Assembly (NCBI GenBank): GCA_018881555.1
Contig: JACAXG010000021.1
Coordinates: 7,025,614-7,089,613 of the forward strand
Length of the DNA stretch: 64,000 bases
Direction: 5' to 3'
Source of the DNA: Amblyornis subalaris
Taxonomy: Eukaryota > Chordata > Aves > Passeriformes > Ptilonorhynchidae
The translations under genes were made by a program, and so were the position numbers. The notes below the pieces were generated by a model, which saw nothing but the letters and a program-made list of their open reading frames with translations, made no database searches and was not told the origin of the DNA. Positions 62,661-64,000 of this stretch are shown here, one piece after another (positions within the stretch are counted from its first letter, which is position 1; each line of letters opens with the position of its first letter).

Positions 62661-64000
62661 TGTGTAGAAATGCTTGTATATGATATTTGCTCTCCTCTTT
62701 CTTTCTTCCTCCCCTCTCTCTGTCTATCTCCCTCCCACCCTTTCTCTCTCTCTCCTTTTTATTTTCCTTGACTCGGTGTTCCTTGCACAAACTTAGCTGT
62801 CAAAATCTGACGTGCTAGGTTTTCAAAAGGGACCTCAGCGATAGAAAAAAAAAAAGAAAAAGAAAAAAAAAGCTTAGGGTGCAACTGTAGTTATCTTATG
62901 CAAAAGCTATTTTGAGTATTTCATAGCAGCTTTGGGGGGTCTCTTCTTAAACTCCACGTAGGACGCTTAAACTATTGTTTCCTTAACTGCGTGTTTATCT
63001 ATATGTACAAACTTTCTAAATCAAATACAGTATTCCATTTTCTTATCTACCCAGCGATGTTGGTGTTTCTGTCCTCCACGGAAAATCACTCCTTTCCCGT
63101 GGGCTCCTCACCCCACACTCTGTCCCGCCACGGGGCGCGCAGCGCGGCGCGGCCTCTCCGCTCCTCCGGTCCCCACCTTCCCCGGCTGGGCCGGACACCC
63201 TCGAGGGATTTTGCAGGGACGAAGCGACCCTGCGAGGAGGCTGCGGGCGGCAACGGGGACACAGTGGTGCGATAGCGGCGGCGGCGCGGGGCCGTGTCCC
63301 TCCGTGTCCCCTCCGCCACCGAGGACTCCCTCGTTTCCCCCCANCCCTGTCATTTTTTTGTGCACTGCGAGCTAAAAAGCTTTCCCCGACCGCCAGTCTG
63401 CAGGGACGGGTGTCTCCAGAGAGCAGTTAAGACATTTCGGGATTTGTTTTGTAGCTTTAAATGAAAACAAAAACAAAAACTCCTCTCCCTAAACGGGTTG
63501 CAGCTCCTCCCCTCGAATCCAGAGTATATTGTAATGTGGTGAAAGAAACCTTTATTTGCATGACTAACAGTATTTCAGCATCTTTCTTTCTTTTTTTTCT
63601 CCTTTTTTTTTCTTTTTCCTCAAAGTTTTGCTTTGCCCTGGGCAGATTATTCAGCCGTGAATTAGCAAGAGGTAAATTCTAAACTTGTTTTTACTTGAAA
63701 ATACAATTTTGAATATTACCAGGGATTTAGAGAGAAACGTGCCTGGAATTTCTTGACCATTTCCAAACTAATATGGACTTCCGATCTACCTTTGTGTTGC
63801 CCGAGTCCTCTCTCCCTCTTCCCGCCTNCCCTTCTTTAGTGAAGTCCGAACTAGGTCTACGGAGAGCCATAGGAAGCGCATGGGCTCTTCTCCCCTGCTC
63901 CCTTCCCCTCCGCGCCTCAAGAGGCTACCTGGGGATTTGGGAGAATTCCCATAGGGTGTGAGACCTTAGACCAAGCCACTAATGGGTAATTTTAAGGAAT
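62661..64000. other. SIX3 3' flank with a CpG-rich block
   Basis: A pyrimidine tract (62696-62762) and an A-rich tract (62847-62872) are followed by AT-rich DNA. A CpG-rich block occupies about 63,090-63,330, with an N at 63344, and AT-rich DNA follows to the end with an octamer ATTTGCAT at 63554-63561. No gene is supported. In other vertebrates SIX2 lies further downstream; no part of it is seen here. Confidence 0.5.

Overview
The window reads as vertebrate, most likely avian, genomic DNA holding one protein-coding gene, the eye and forebrain homeobox gene SIX3, on the + strand near the right end. Evidence for a bird: the only recognisable interspersed repeats are two short 3'-terminal CR1 LINE fragments and one solo LTR, together about 2% of the sequence. 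Introns and intergenic DNA have vertebrate character, and the SIX3 protein is unmistakable. A crocodilian or turtle is not strictly excluded, because they carry CR1 too, but such low repeat density favours a bird. Isolated single N bases and one 85-N gap point to a draft assembly.

Layout. Positions 1 to about 42,600 are an AT-rich gene desert with no exon, RNA gene or conserved protein match that I can support. It holds a (GGGAA)n satellite with an assembly gap (2507-2720), CR1 fragments at 7241-7622 and 22468-22926, a solo endogenous-retrovirus LTR at 16015-16433, and a few stretches that look like conserved non-coding DNA. From about 42,690 the composition changes abruptly. About a dozen GC/CpG-rich blocks alternate with AT-rich, transposon-free blocks dense in homeodomain, SOX, POU and E-box-like motifs, up to and past SIX3. 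This is the usual look of a developmental regulator's cis-regulatory domain.

SIX3 has two coding exons, 58350-59116 and 61546-61738, separated by a 2,429-bp intron with a GT donor and an AG acceptor in phase 2. The predicted protein is 319 residues: an N-terminal leader with a Gly/Ser tract, a SIX domain, a homeodomain with Lys at position 50, and a Ser/Thr-rich tail ending in SDSECDV. The proximal promoter has three CCAAT boxes, a repeated TGATTGGCAG, a TGACAG (MEIS/PREP-type) site and a near-perfect RFX palindrome. The leader holds an interrupted GT repeat and a possible 30-codon uORF.

I found no previously undescribed multi-gene system. The interesting content is regulatory: a three-times repeated GGATTACAA word upstream of SIX3, a SOX-site cluster with a perfect inverted repeat, a perfect inverted repeat of two TAATCC sites, a SOX/POU composite in the far desert, a DR5-like half-site pair, and the compact CCAAT/RFX promoter. 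All motif functions are inferences from sequence.
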